64,000 nucleotides of DNA from Dryas octopetala (Eukaryota > Streptophyta > Magnoliopsida > Rosales > Rosaceae): the NCBI GenBank assembly GCA_963921425.1, contig OY992834.1, positions 8,043,271-8,107,270 on the forward strand. The letters run 5' to 3'. A model generated the notes under the pieces. The model saw only the letters and a program-made list of their open reading frames with translations. It searched no databases and had not been told where the DNA came from. Position 1 is the stretch's first letter; every line of letters begins with the position of its first letter. This document shows positions 47,343-57,794 of this stretch, one piece after another. A program made the translations under genes and the position numbers.

Positions 47343-50252
47343 TCAAACAATTGGGCAATTATAAGAGCTGCAAAGACGAAGTAGTTCTGCCTGATTGGTT
47401 GGGTCAAGATTCTGGCTGATGATTTGAGGGTATCTGCCAGGGGAAAGTGCAGAAAGCCTAGCCAATGAAGTCACCAAAAATTCCTTTGGATCCCTTATAT
47501 CTTTCAGAGGGTCATCCTCTCTCTTCCCAGCATTGTGAAGACGAACAAAGGTGGCAGAATAACCCACATTTTCTGCGATATCAGGCATTTCTGGATCGTC
47601 TTCAACCCTATCCTGCTCAGACCGTGAAATAAGGGTCACAATGCTATCCAGCATTTTTCCCCAAGCTGCATCGTCCAAAAGGGTTGGAGATTCACATATA
47701 AGTTTGGCTGACGCAACTGCAGTCAACTTAGTCTCAATGGCTCCTGTAATAAGCTTAAGATAAGGTATCCAAAACTGCACTAAGATCACCTGAAATATGT
47801 TGGCCTGAACAGCATTCATTGTATCTGCAAGGTTTCTAGTTCCATGTTTGACCAGAAAGAGTGACATAAAAATCAAGAGAGACTTGATAAACTTTGCCGT
47901 TTGCCTGCTTTGGAGCACTGTGAAAAGTGCACTCCAAATGTGACCAATGTAAGGCGCAACCACACTATATTCAAGGCTCTCAATAACAGTATTCAGCACA
48001 TAGAAACCCTGATCGTCTGTGCTACGGGCTGAGACAAGCTTATTGAATATCTCAAGCACCTGTCGCAGCCTCCCCTCTTGGTTGAGCTCATGTGGTGCCT
48101 TCTGAAGGAATGCTTGAAGCAAACGCACAAGAGCAGGGACATTGGAAGCCTTTTTCCATGACTCAGGAGACAAAAGTATCTCAAAAATCTGCATGTAGGG
48201 CAATGGAATGGGGGGCCGATTCAACTCAACAAGCTGAGCCAACAGCTGAAATGCATAAGGAAAGAACTCGGTCACATCTTCACCCAGTATTTTCTGGAGG
48301 CTGGGAAAAAGGTTTGTCTCAAAAATCGATATGAGAGAGGCATCCCTCGCACATGCCCGCTTCACAAGAACAGCCACAGACTCAAAAAGATAGTGGTTAA
48401 ATACTGGATTCTTGGGGTTTTCACAAGCTTTGTTGAGTATAAACGTCAACCCATTAATGCAAGGTTCAGCTATCTCACGAGATATGTCTGCAACCCCAAG
48501 AACTCGCATAATACACTTCATTACGTATTGATTTTCCTCGGATTCTGGAACCTTCAAGGCCTCAAAGAGGTTGGTCATGAGTACCAGCAGAACTGGAGAA
48601 ATATCTGCTGAAGTATATCTTGCTCTTCCACCCTCATCCTTTACCAGCAAAAGCTTCTCAATACAACTTGCAGCATAAGAGTGAACAACATTCGACTCTG
48701 CACGAAGAAACCGAATCAAATCTGGAAAAAATTGTATTGTCATAGGCTTTGGAATATGATTCCGGAACATTGTGAAAAATTTCAGTGCACCAGCCTTGAG
48801 CATTGGAAACCCATTCAGATCTTGACTCTGCAATTCTGGAACAATTACTGTCCCAAAGAAGTTCTGAACATCAACAAGATCAGTCGAAACAGAAGTACCG
48901 CCGGCCTTCTTAGTAGCAAGTGATACAACCAAATATATTGCACAGTCCTTATCCTTCCAATTTGCAACTGGGTTTGTAGCAAAAGAGTTTAACAAATTCT
49001 GTATCTGCTCAGAAACCAAATTGGTAACCTGTTGTTTATAGTTGGTAGCAATCCCTTTAAGAAGTTCACATGCGATCCTCCTCCTAGTATCAAGATCACT
49101 ACCTTCCATATCCCTCCTAATGTACTCAATATAGTTCATCTCAAACAGCTCCTCATCCTCATCCCTCAACCTCACATTAGGGATCACAATGCCCTGACAA
49201 ATCTGTGGTATCACTCCATCACCAGCAAACAGACTATGATGCACACTTGTGCTAACAGTTGTCAAGAACTTAATAGCTGTAACAGCTAGCTGATCACGGG
49301 TAGATGCCTGGGAGACATTCGCTAATAAATTCCACACCGCGGAAGCAAAACCATTCAAGTAAGTTTGAAACTCTTCCTCATTCTTCTCCATATAAAGGTT
49401 AATATTCTCACACACCGCTGCACGCAACTCATCAACTAGCGCAAGCCCATCAGCACTACTCTCCAGCGCTGGGTAACTAGTGATCAAATATTTCTTAAAC
49501 TCAGTCATCCACTCATTCATATGGTCCTCAAAAAACTCGGGCAATTCTTGAAAATTCAACGAGTAGAAAATCCTACAACACAATCTCTGGGATTCAAACA
49601 GCGGTTTCAGTGCCGCAGCAGACCCGCCACCCGAATTGGCAGACGAGTCGATCAAATTCGCTGTTTTTACGAAAATCTCCAAAAGGGGTGCGGCAAAATT
49701 GTCCAAACAGTATTTCAAATCAAGAAAAAGATCATTGCTCTTGTACGAGTACCGAAATTTCTTAAAAATAGAGTTGGCAGTACCGAGAATACCGTTAACG
49801 GAGGCGTAGTCTCCGGCCAGGGAAGCCTTGTGGAGGTTGGAGACGAGCTCCGGGAGCAAAGCGGGCCAGAGCTTGGGGAAATCGTGCTTGCCGATGAGGG
49901 CGAGGGCTTCGCTGAGCTGACCCTGGATTCTGGGGGTGGAGGAGAGCATGAGGGAGACGATGAGGGCTTTGATCTGGTCCTTCTCGGCGTCGGGAATGAA
50001 GAGCTCGTCGGAGGAGGCGGCGTTGGCCCATCGGGCCTTGAGGTGGTTCTTGAAGTTGACAGAGGCGGCCTGGCGGATCTGGTCGTCGACGGAGGGCTCG
50101 GCGACGAGGCGGAGGACGGCGAGGCCGTAATTGGGGTGGAGGGAGGCCTCCGAGAGAGACTTCTCGGCGTGGCGGCGAGGCTCCGGGGCCGGAGAGAGGG
50201 TGTTGAGGAAGCACTGGGAGAGAAACTGTAGGGTTTCGGCGTTCCACTCCAT
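47343..50252 (-). CDS. CAS: Exportin-2 (CAS/CSE1), importin-alpha re-exporter
   Basis: A single uninterrupted frame of 969 codons, the usual length for the family (about 960-975), starts [20 protein letters not shown] and ends [10 protein letters not shown]. An importin-beta N-terminal domain (about 25-97: [36 protein letters not shown]) is followed by the Cse1 HEAT-repeat body, including [16 protein letters not shown], and by the CAS/CSE1 C-terminal region. Known role: with Ran-GTP, CAS carries importin-alpha from nucleus to cytoplasm so that import of NLS cargo can continue. The ATG at 50252 is the first in frame and matches the conserved family start. AAACCCTA-type boxes lie just upstream (50329-50370). 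This is the only intact member of three tandem copies; the others lie upstream in the same orientation. Confidence 0.97.
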   Translation of the reverse strand: MEWNAETLQFLSQCFLNTLSPAPEPRRHAEKSLSEASLHPNYGLAVLRLVAEPSVDDQIRQAASVNFKNHLKARWANAASSDELFIPDAEKDQIKALIVSLMLSSTPRIQGQLSEALALIGKHDFPKLWPALLPELVSNLHKASLAGDYASVNGILGTANSIFKKFRYSYKSNDLFLDLKYCLDNFAAPLLEIFVKTANLIDSSANSGGGSAAALKPLFESQRLCCRIFYSLNFQELPEFFEDHMNEWMTEFKKYLITSYPALESSADGLALVDELRAAVCENINLYMEKNEEEFQTYLNGFASAVWNLLANVSQASTRDQLAVTAIKFLTTVSTSVHHSLFAGDGVIPQICQGIVIPNVRLRDEDEELFEMNYIEYIRRDMEGSDLDTRRRIACELLKGIATNYKQQVTNLVSEQIQNLLNSFATNPVANWKDKDCAIYLVVSLATKKAGGTSVSTDLVDVQNFFGTVIVPELQSQDLNGFPMLKAGALKFFTMFRNHIPKPMTIQFFPDLIRFLRAESNVVHSYAASCIEKLLLVKDEGGRARYTSADISPVLLVLMTNLFEALKVPESEENQYVMKCIMRVLGVADISREIAEPCINGLTFILNKACENPKNPVFNHYLFESVAVLVKRACARDASLISIFETNLFPSLQKILGEDVTEFFPYAFQLLAQLVELNRPPIPLPYMQIFEILLSPESWKKASNVPALVRLLQAFLQKAPHELNQEGRLRQVLEIFNKLVSARSTDDQGFYVLNTVIESLEYSVVAPYIGHIWSALFTVLQSRQTAKFIKSLLIFMSLFLVKHGTRNLADTMNAVQANIFQVILVQFWIPYLKLITGAIETKLTAVASAKLICESPTLLDDAAWGKMLDSIVTLISRSEQDRVEDDPEMPDIAENVGYSATFVRLHNAGKREDDPLKDIRDPKEFLVTSLARLSALSPGRYPQIISQNLDPTNQAELLRLCSSYNCPIV

Positions 50253-50328
50253 TGGGGATTTGATTATAGCTTTGCTCTCACTCTCTCTTCTCGATCACTC
50301 ACTCTGTGAGGGTTTTGGGTGCACGGAG

Positions 50329-50370
50329 TAGGGTTTTGCTCTCTCGTCTCTGCTACTGGACTAGGGTTTT
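50329..50370 (-). promoter_or_regulatory. Telo-box-like motifs upstream of exportin-2
   Basis: Two AAAACCCTA motifs on the gene strand (50337-50329 and 50370-50361), 77-118 bases before the ATG, in a leader/promoter rich in GAGAGA. AAACCCTA (telo-box) elements are known in plant genes for translation and cell growth. The same motif lies at 60051-60042 before the third copy. Confidence 0.6.
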
Positions 50371-50557
50371 TGCGTAAATAACTCAAAAAGTGAGAGAGAC
50401 TGGCGAGAGAGGGAAAATCCGAAAACGAAGAATTTCGGGGATTTTAATTTCGGGATTTTAATCCGGAACCGACCATGAAAAAACGCTGGGAAAGTTTGGG
50501 ATGGCCTTTTATGCTACTGGATCAAATACACGTGGCTTTTTCCCTTATCCCGCATAG

Positions 50558-52080
50558 ACGGTGTCGTATTCAAGTGGGCTTAAACTCTGGGCCCTGGTGA
50601 ATCTTATTGTGGTAAGCAGGCCCTTGGCTGCTCTACCCAAGTAGGCTACAATTACAGCTTAAGGTCCTTAATATAAGAGTTAAATTTCCAAGTAATGGAT
50701 GTATACATCTATTATTTTTATACGATCTAAGTACGTAATGAGAAATGAGAAAGATAAACATGTTTATCTAAGGTATATTAACGCGTGATAGGTAAGTTTG
50801 TCTTTAAAGATAATCTTAGTTGGTAGCCCATTTCGTAATCAACAAAGTTGGTCATACAGCTTATCATTACTCAATCTCAAAATGGGCCTGAGATTAAGAT
50901 GACCCAAATAAAAACCCAACTGAAATGGAACCCAACAATCTTTCTTGGCAATTTTCTAAAACTTCTTTGACCAAAAAATCTAGCTCATCCTTACCTATAA
51001 TGTTTTTTTTAATTAATCAATTATTATTTATGAGATTTGAAGTGAAGATCACTCTGACAAAGGTCACAAAGGAGACTAAATATCATTTACTATACCAAAT
51101 AATCATTAGTATCCTAACCTATATTATTGGTTATTTTGGTTTCCAACCTTATTTAGCTCCCCTTCCTATAAGTCCAGTGATAAAGCACTGGCAAATCAAG
51201 TGAGGAGCAAGTGGGATCAACTTACCCCATAACATTAATGCTCCTCCTATAAATTTGAAAGTTTGTACTCAGTAAGGACAATGTGTTTGAAGACCATCAA
51301 AATAATCTTAATTCTAAGCTTCATTTAAGAAGTAGCATTATATGAAACACATAATATATATGTTGATAATCTGTCAATCTAAATTACACATTTTAAAAAT
51401 TAATTTTTGACCAAATCAATCATTTAGATGGACAAACTAATAATATAATAAAACATGTCAGATTATCCCAAAAAATAGAATAAGGAGACATTAAATACAA
51501 CTATCTTTTCCCCTATGGCATACTTGAATAAAAATGGGGTCCTCTGCCCAACATATCAGTTGGGAATAGGTACAAATGTACAATCATATATGATGCAATG
51601 CTTAAAATTAAAACTGTGAGTTAGACACCTCTCCACAGCTTTATTTTCAAAAATGTCTTCACGTGTAACACTTGGTATCTACTTCTGTGGGGTCAACATG
51701 AGAACAAAAAGCAGCACAACCCAACAAAGTCATTATTCCTCCAATTTGTTGTTTTATGTTTTCTTTCCTCTACTTATTTCCATACTTTCCTCACAATTGC
51801 TTTTACATGTCTTCTCGCATACTTAATGATTCATTTTGGACCCAAAAAAGCAAAAAAATTCTTACTATTACTGTCGCATAGGTTCTACCTAATATAGACA
51901 CAGTGGATCAGCAATTGCTTACTGTTTCTTATAATTCAGCAAAAAAGTTTCTCTTACTGTTTCTTATAATTTGTCATATGTTGCAGCAGTGAAGTTTAGT
52001 AGAATATAGTGATTGGTGACACATTGTATTATATAGTGACACATTACATGTCAACTAAACAGAAATAAATTTGGGTTGGG
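50558..52080. repeat. Exportin-2 upstream flank, duplicated at 60547-62215
   Basis: Matching phrases in the same order and orientation: GACGGTGTCGTATT (50557 and 60546), TCAAAATGGGCCTGAGATTA against TTGAAATGGGCCTGAGCTTA, GGGGTCCTCTGCCCAACATA against GGGGTCCTCTGTCCAACATT, TTCACGTGTAACACTTGGTA against CTCACGTGTAACATTTGGTA, and TGCAGCAGTGAAGTTTAG against TGCAGCAGTGAACTTTAG. No gene lies in it. Confidence 0.8.
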
Positions 52081-52235
52081 TCAAGAGACCCTACACTGAT
52101 CCTCCATGAGGAGACCTAGAGCTGAGAAAACTGAAAAGGGGCATCAAAGACGCAACAACTCACACTCATAGAGACAACCCCAAAATCCCAACACAACCCA
52201 GCTCATCGACAACCCTTAATTGGCCAAAATATCAA

Positions 52236-52560
52236 CTACCAGACTACTCCCTCCCTAAACACATGATTCACATAACACCTTTCTAATCTTTGAATCAGAC
52301 TATGACAGTTTGGAAGAAGATTATAAAGAGGATCATCATCATCCACATAATGAGAAAGTTGCTCCGCTGCCCGCCGAGAATCCACTCCCACTCCCACCAC
52401 AACAGGAAGCCAACTAGCTCGCATTCTTGACCACACACAACCCTTCTAAGATGGCCGACAACTCCGCCCCAATGACCTGACCTTGAGCCAAGGAAGCCCA
52501 CAAACCACCCCGTCCCAATTACCACTTCAGAGTTCATGAGATTTGAACTCAGGACCTCAA
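52236..52560 (-). pseudogene. RNase H-like fragment of a LINE retrotransposon
   Basis: On the - strand, frames with one shift read SLAQGQVIGAELSAILEGLC and then RASWLPVVVGVGVDSRRAAE, DDPLYNLLPNCHSLIQRLER and CYVNHVFREG. This pattern (many acidic residues, VDSRRAxEQL, NHVFREGN-like end) is typical of the RNase H-like domain at the 3' end of plant LINE reverse transcriptase ORFs. It is broken by a frameshift and stops. It sits directly next to the truncated 3' end of exportin-2 copy 2. Confidence 0.55.
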
Positions 52561-53580
52561 CACTAGTTTGCCCACCCAGACCACGCCTGCAACCATTAGC
52601 AGTTCATTTGAAGCAGCCATGAAGAGGAAAGGACCAATATCTGCTTAAGGGTAGGGGCATTACTCATTAGCCAACTGCTGAAATGCATAAGGAAAGAACT
52701 GTCACATTTTCACCCAGTATTCTCTGGAGGCTGGGAAAAAGGTTTGTCTCAAAAATTGATATGAGAGAGGCATCCCTCGCACATACCCGGTTCACAAGAA
52801 CAGCAGCTAACTCAAAAAGATAGTGGTTAACTACTGGGTTCTTGGGGTTTGCACAAGCTTTGTTGAGTATTGACATCACCCCGTTAATGCAAGCTTCAGC
52901 AATTTCACGAGATGGCTCAGCAACCCCAAGAACTCGCATAATACACTTCATTATGTAAGGATTTTCCTCGGATTCTGGAACCATAAAGAGGTTGGTCACC
53001 AGTACCGGCACAATTGGAGAAATATCTGCTGAAGTATATCTTGCTCTTCCACCCTCATCCTTCACCAGCAAAAGGTTCTCAATACAAATTGCAGCATAAG
53101 AGTGAACAACATGCGACTCTGCACCAAGTAACCGAATCAAATCCGGAAAAAGTTGTAATGGCACATGCTTTGGAATATGATTCCGGAACATTGTGAAAGA
53201 TTTTAGTGAACTGGCCTTAAGCATTGGAAACCGATTCACATCCTGACTCTGCAATTCTGGAATAATTACCGTCCCGGAGAAGTTCCTGTTTGTGGATAAA
53301 TCCACATGGATTCAATGGCCAATCACAGACCAACACGTGGCACACCAGGTCCCATTTTTGCTCAGACTCTTTGATGGTCAACTTGGTCAGACCCAGCCAT
53401 CTGTGTCATCATCTTAGCTCAGCAAATGCCAACAACATGTACATCTGAGATCGGCTCTTACCTCCGGGTTACCCATATCCGATCCGAACCGACATTGGGA
53501 TCCACTAGGAATTCGAGAGATCATCTTTTTCGGCACCATCAGTTCGGCTCGGATTTGGAGATCATTTTTCTCCAGTCACA

Positions 53581-54300
53581 TCTCAACCATTGGTTCGGCT
53601 CGGCCCGGACCAATGACCGATCACGATCAGACGTGCTTCGACAATCTTGTCACCACTTGATCATCTCAACCATTGGTTCGGCTCGGCCCGGACCAATGAC
53701 CGATCACGATCAGACGTGCTTCGACAATCTTGTCACCACCTGATCATCTCAACCATTGGTTCGGCTCGGCCCGGACCAATGACCGATCACGATCAGACGT
53801 GCTTTGACAATCTTGTCACCCCCTGATCATCTCAAACCATTGGTTCGGCTCGGCCCGGCCCAATGACCGATCACGATCAGACGTGCTTCGACAATCTTGT
53901 CACCACCTGATCATCTCAACCATTGGTTCGGCTCGGCCCGGACCAATGACCGATCACGATCAGACGTGCTTCGACAATCTTGTCACCACCTGATCATCTC
54001 AACCATTGGTTCGGCTCGGCCCGGCCCAATGACCGATCACGATCAGACGTGCTTCGACAATCTTGTCACCACCTGATCATCTCAACCATTGGTTCGGCTC
54101 GGCCCGGCCCAATGACCGATCACGATCAGACGTGCTTCGACAATCTTGTCACCACCTGATCATCTCAACCATTGGTTCGGCTCGGCCCGGCCCAATGACC
54201 GATCACGATCAGACGTGCTTGGACAATCTTGTCACCACTTGATCATCTCAACCATTGGTTCGGCTCGGCCCGGACCAATGACCGATCACGATCAGACGTG
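53581..54300. repeat. 83-bp tandem repeat inside the LTR, about 8.7 copies
   Basis: Units start TCTCAACCATTGGTTCGGCT at 53581, 53664, 53747, 53830, 53914, 53997, 54080, 54163 and 54246. The period is 83 bp, with one 84-bp unit (extra A at 53830). Copies differ mainly by GGACC/GGCCC and a few other substitutions. Each holds GCTCGGCCCGGACC and a TGACCGATCACGATCAGACG block with a GATCACGATC inverted motif. Confidence 0.95.
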
Positions 54301-54787
54301 GATCTCCACATCACCATATCAACTCAGTCCATTCCATTCCCAGTTCGGATCGGCTCGGCTTTGGTGATCGTCATCTCAGAACCTAGTTGCGGCCGGATTT
54401 CACTTGAGAGGATCACTGCACTACCTACCTAATCGGCTTGGCCGACTTGTCTAAATCCGATCCGATCACACATGAGTTTCACGTCTACACGTGAGGACAT
54501 GTGTTCGGATCGGCTCGGCCTCCCACCGCCATCCTAAAGAAGATCACGTTGGGACGAACCGCCATACTCAAGTGCACCTGACGTGACTCTCTGACAGATA
54601 AGACATTCCAGCTCACAGCCATGACTATTGGGGCATTCCACCTGATCTTCCATCCTTGCATTCAATGCAGCATTGAATGCAAAGGAGGTGAGTAGCTATG
54701 CATGCTACTAGTTATGACCGAACGCGTGGATCTCTCTCAGCCACTCAATCACATGCAGGTAACTTACTCTCCACACCTTCCCTTGTC

Positions 54788-54795
54788 TATATAAA
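54788..54795 (+). promoter_or_regulatory. Probable LTR TATA box
   Basis: TATATAAA in the context TTGTCTATATAAACCAAC, about 490 bp downstream of the tandem array and 375 bp before the LTR's 3' end. This is where a U3 promoter is expected for a + strand element. Confidence 0.55.
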
Positions 54796-56558
54796 CCAAC
54801 TTATATGCACAAAGCAAGGATCCCATCCATCCAGCCATCACAAAGCAAACACTTGCACAAACTTTGGCTTACCAAAAACACACTTGGACTTGCTGAGAAT
54901 AAACCCAGAACATTTGCCTTGTTCTTCCCATTCTCCCAAGTTCATCACATGTTCTTCCTCACTTCCATTCAAACACCATCAAACACACATCACTGACTTC
55001 ATCATCGGAGCGTGTTTGGCTGGTACCACACCGGTCCATCTCCTTTGATCTTGTGTTTGTCTACAGGAAGATCTCAATCAACATCCACGTCATCATCCAG
55101 CAAGACTTCGGATCAGCCAGGTCACTATTTCTAAGTTGCTGCATCTATCTCACGGAAATTTGCATCAACAGTTCCCAATATCAACAAGATCTGCTGAAAC
55201 AGAAGTACCATCAGCCTTCTTAGTACCAAGTGATAGAAGCAAATATATTGCACAGTCCTTATCCTTCCAATTTGCAACTGGGTTTGTAGCAAAAGAGCTT
55301 AGCAAATTCTGTAACTGTACAGAAACTAAATTAATAACCTGTTGCTTATAATTGGTAGCAATCCCTTTAAGAAGCTCACATGCAATCCTCCTCCTAGTAT
55401 CAAGATCACTACCTTCCATATCCCTCCTAATGTACTCCATATAGTTCATCTCAAACAGCTCCTCATCCTCATCCCTCAACCTCACATTAGGTATCACAAT
55501 GCCCTCACAAATCTGTTGTATCACTCCGTCGCCAGCAAACAGACTATGATGCACACTTGTGCTAACAGTGGTCAAGAACTTAATAGCTGTAACAGCTAGC
55601 CGATCACGGCTAGATGCTTGGGAAGAGACATTCGCTAATAAATTACACACGGCGATTGAAAAATCATTCAAGTACTTTTGAAACTCTTCCTCATTCTTTC
55701 CCATATAAAGGTTAAGATTCTCACACGTCGCTGCACGCAACTCATCAACAAAGGCGACCCCATGAGCACTACTCTCGAGTGCTGGATAACTAGTGGTTAA
55801 GTATTTGATAAACTCAGTCATCCAACATTCATATGTTCCTCGAAAAACTCAAGCAATTCTATAAAATTCAACGAGTAGAAAATCCTGCAACACAATCTCT
55901 GGCATTCGAATAGCGTTTTGAGTGCCGCAGCAGACCCACCACCCGAATTGGCAGCCGAGTCAATCAAATTTGCAGTTTTTACAAAAATTTCCGAAAGGGG
56001 TGCGGCGAAATTGTCCAAACAGTATTTCAAATCAAGCAAAACATCATTGGTTTCGTACCGAAATTTCTTAAAAATAGAGTTAGCAGTGCCGAGAATACCG
56101 TTAACGGAGGCATAGTCTCCGGCGAGGGAAGCCTTGTGGAGGTTGGAGACGAGCTCGGGGAGCAAAGCGGGCCAGAGTTTGGGGAAATCGTGCTTGCCGA
56201 TGAGGGCGAGGGCTTCGCTGAGCTGGCGCTGGAGTTTGGGGGTGGAGGAGAGCATGAGGGAGACGATGAGGGCTTTGATCTGGTCCTTCTCGGCGTGCGG
56301 GATAATGGGCCCGGAAAAGGAGCTGGTGTGGGCCGATCGGGCCTTGAGGTGGTTCTTGAAGTTGACGGAGGCGGCCTGGCGGATGTGTTCGTTGACGGTG
56401 GGGTCGGCGACGTGTCGGAGGACGACCAGGCCGTAATTGGAACGGAGGGAGGCCTCGGAGAGGTAATTCTCGGCCTGTCGGCGAGGCTCGGGTGCTGGAG
56501 ACAGGGTGTGGAGAAAGCACTGAGAAAGGAACTCTAGGGTTTCGGAGTTCCACTCCAT

Positions 56559-57756
56559 TGGATTAGAGTCTAGAGATTTTCTGCAAATCGTGTAAGAATT
56601 TGGATCATCCGCTTTGTATTTATAGGTTTCGGAATCGTCCACCGACTATGCTACGGGGATCAAATACACGTGGCTTTTGCTCTTTTATTCCCTGGTTGTA
56701 AACGGCGTCGTATTCGTTCTTGGGCCTTACTGGATCTTATGGTGGTGCCAAAGTGGGCAACAATCTTGCGTTGTGGTTGAGAATTGGGTCCTTAAAATGC
56801 TCTCAGTTCATGGTCCAGACCCTCCAGGGCGGTTGCCTACTTTGGCTACCCTCGTGGCTATCTTTGTCTCAACTAGCGGCTCATTTGGTAATTTGCAAAG
56901 TGAGAAATTTTTTGTAACAATACAAAGTGGTGTGACCAATTTACTCATATTACAATACATGTATAATTGTTCATATTTAAAACACTAAATAAGACCTTAA
57001 AAATTGTACATGTGTTATAATATAAGTCGATTGATCACATCACCACCGCGTAGTGTTAGGATAATGATATAAATTTTTCTTAACAAGTTGGTCATGCCTA
57101 ATCTTCGACTTATCCTTAGTCAATCTCAAAATGGGCCTGAATTTAAAATGACCAAAATTAAAACCCAATAACCTTTTTGGCAAATTTTCATAAACTTCAT
57201 TGGGCCATAATATAGCCCACAATTTTATTTTATTTTTGTCAAAGTTGTCCGGACCTTATTTGACTCTTCTAATTCAAGTGATACCCACTTGGTCTTTCTA
57301 GAGATAACATTGTTGAATTTTCCTCCTCAATTACTTTGTGCAATTAGTCCCAAAAACGAAATACTTTGTGCAACAGTCAGGCAAAAACGATGAGAGATCC
57401 GCTTTTGATTGTTTTCTTGTTCTGTTGAGATTAAGGATGGGAATTAATCAAACTCAAACCAACCAAGAATAACGCAAGATAATAAAGAACACCAAAAATC
57501 TTGCCACTATATCAATACTTATATAGATAGATATCCTATACCGGCCACTACCGATTAGGAATTCTAGTTGGGGTTGGAAATGGAAATTCAACTTATCCTC
57601 CAAGTCACCAACATTCCTTGTTGATCTTAGAAGTTTCTTATAATTCAGCATGGTTTAATTTGTCATATGTTTGCAGCAGAGAAGCACAGTAAATTGATAA
57701 CTAAATCAAATATTTTATATATACAGCAAAAAATCAATTATTCTATATGTACAACT
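56559..57756. other. Flank between exportin-2 copies 2 and 3
   Basis: It starts with the duplicated promoter-like segment (ACGGCGTCGTATTC at 56702; TCTCAAAATGGGCCTGAATT near 57121) and ends with a shortened form of the flank end (TTTGTCATATGTTTGCAGCAG near 57658), just before the truncated 3' end of copy 3. No gene is seen. Confidence 0.6.
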
Positions 57757-57794
57757 AGAAACCATGTTCGTCAGTGCTACCAGATGAGACAAGC

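Larger units (their letters stand above)
53287..55170. mobile_element. Solo LTR, 1884 bp, 5-bp TSD GTTCC
   Basis: It begins TGTTTGTGG and ends CATCAACA, so the termini are TGTT...AACA. It is flanked by GTTCC on both sides (53282-53286 and 55171-55175). Removing it restores GAGAAGTTCCCAATATCAAC, which aligns with both other exportin-2 copies. It has no internal retrotransposon genes, so it is a solo LTR left by recombination. It contains an 83-bp tandem array, then a TATA box at 54788 and a C/A-rich downstream part as expected for U3-R-U5. Size and 5-bp TSD fit LTR retrotransposons generally; a Ty3 or Ty1 assignment is not possible from this alone. Confidence 0.9.
52667..56558 (-). pseudogene. 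Exportin-2 copy 2: frameshifted, truncated, split by an LTR
   Basis: The 5' part is 56558-55176 (start [20 protein letters not shown]) and the 3' part 53281-52667, interrupted by the solo LTR at 53287-55170. Compared with the intact copy: a 1-bp loss near 55825 (in the HMNEWMTEF segment, residue about 246), the LTR at residue about 462, a 2-bp loss near 52700, and no homology beyond residue about 669, so the last 300 residues are absent. A full-length product is impossible. Its nucleotide and protein similarity to copy 1 is higher than that of copy 3, suggesting a younger duplication. Sequence upstream of its ATG also matches copy 1 (GGATCAAATACACGTGGCTT). Confidence 0.93.

Noticed and set aside
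49521-50247. Long antisense frames over the 5' end of exportin-2 (236 aa on +, 150 aa on -)
   Set aside because: They are shadows of the GC-rich N-terminal coding region; the same shadows appear over copies 2 and 3.
53426-54432. Open frames of 67-105 codons in the LTR
   Set aside because: Products of the 83-bp tandem repeat with no retrotransposon protein motif.
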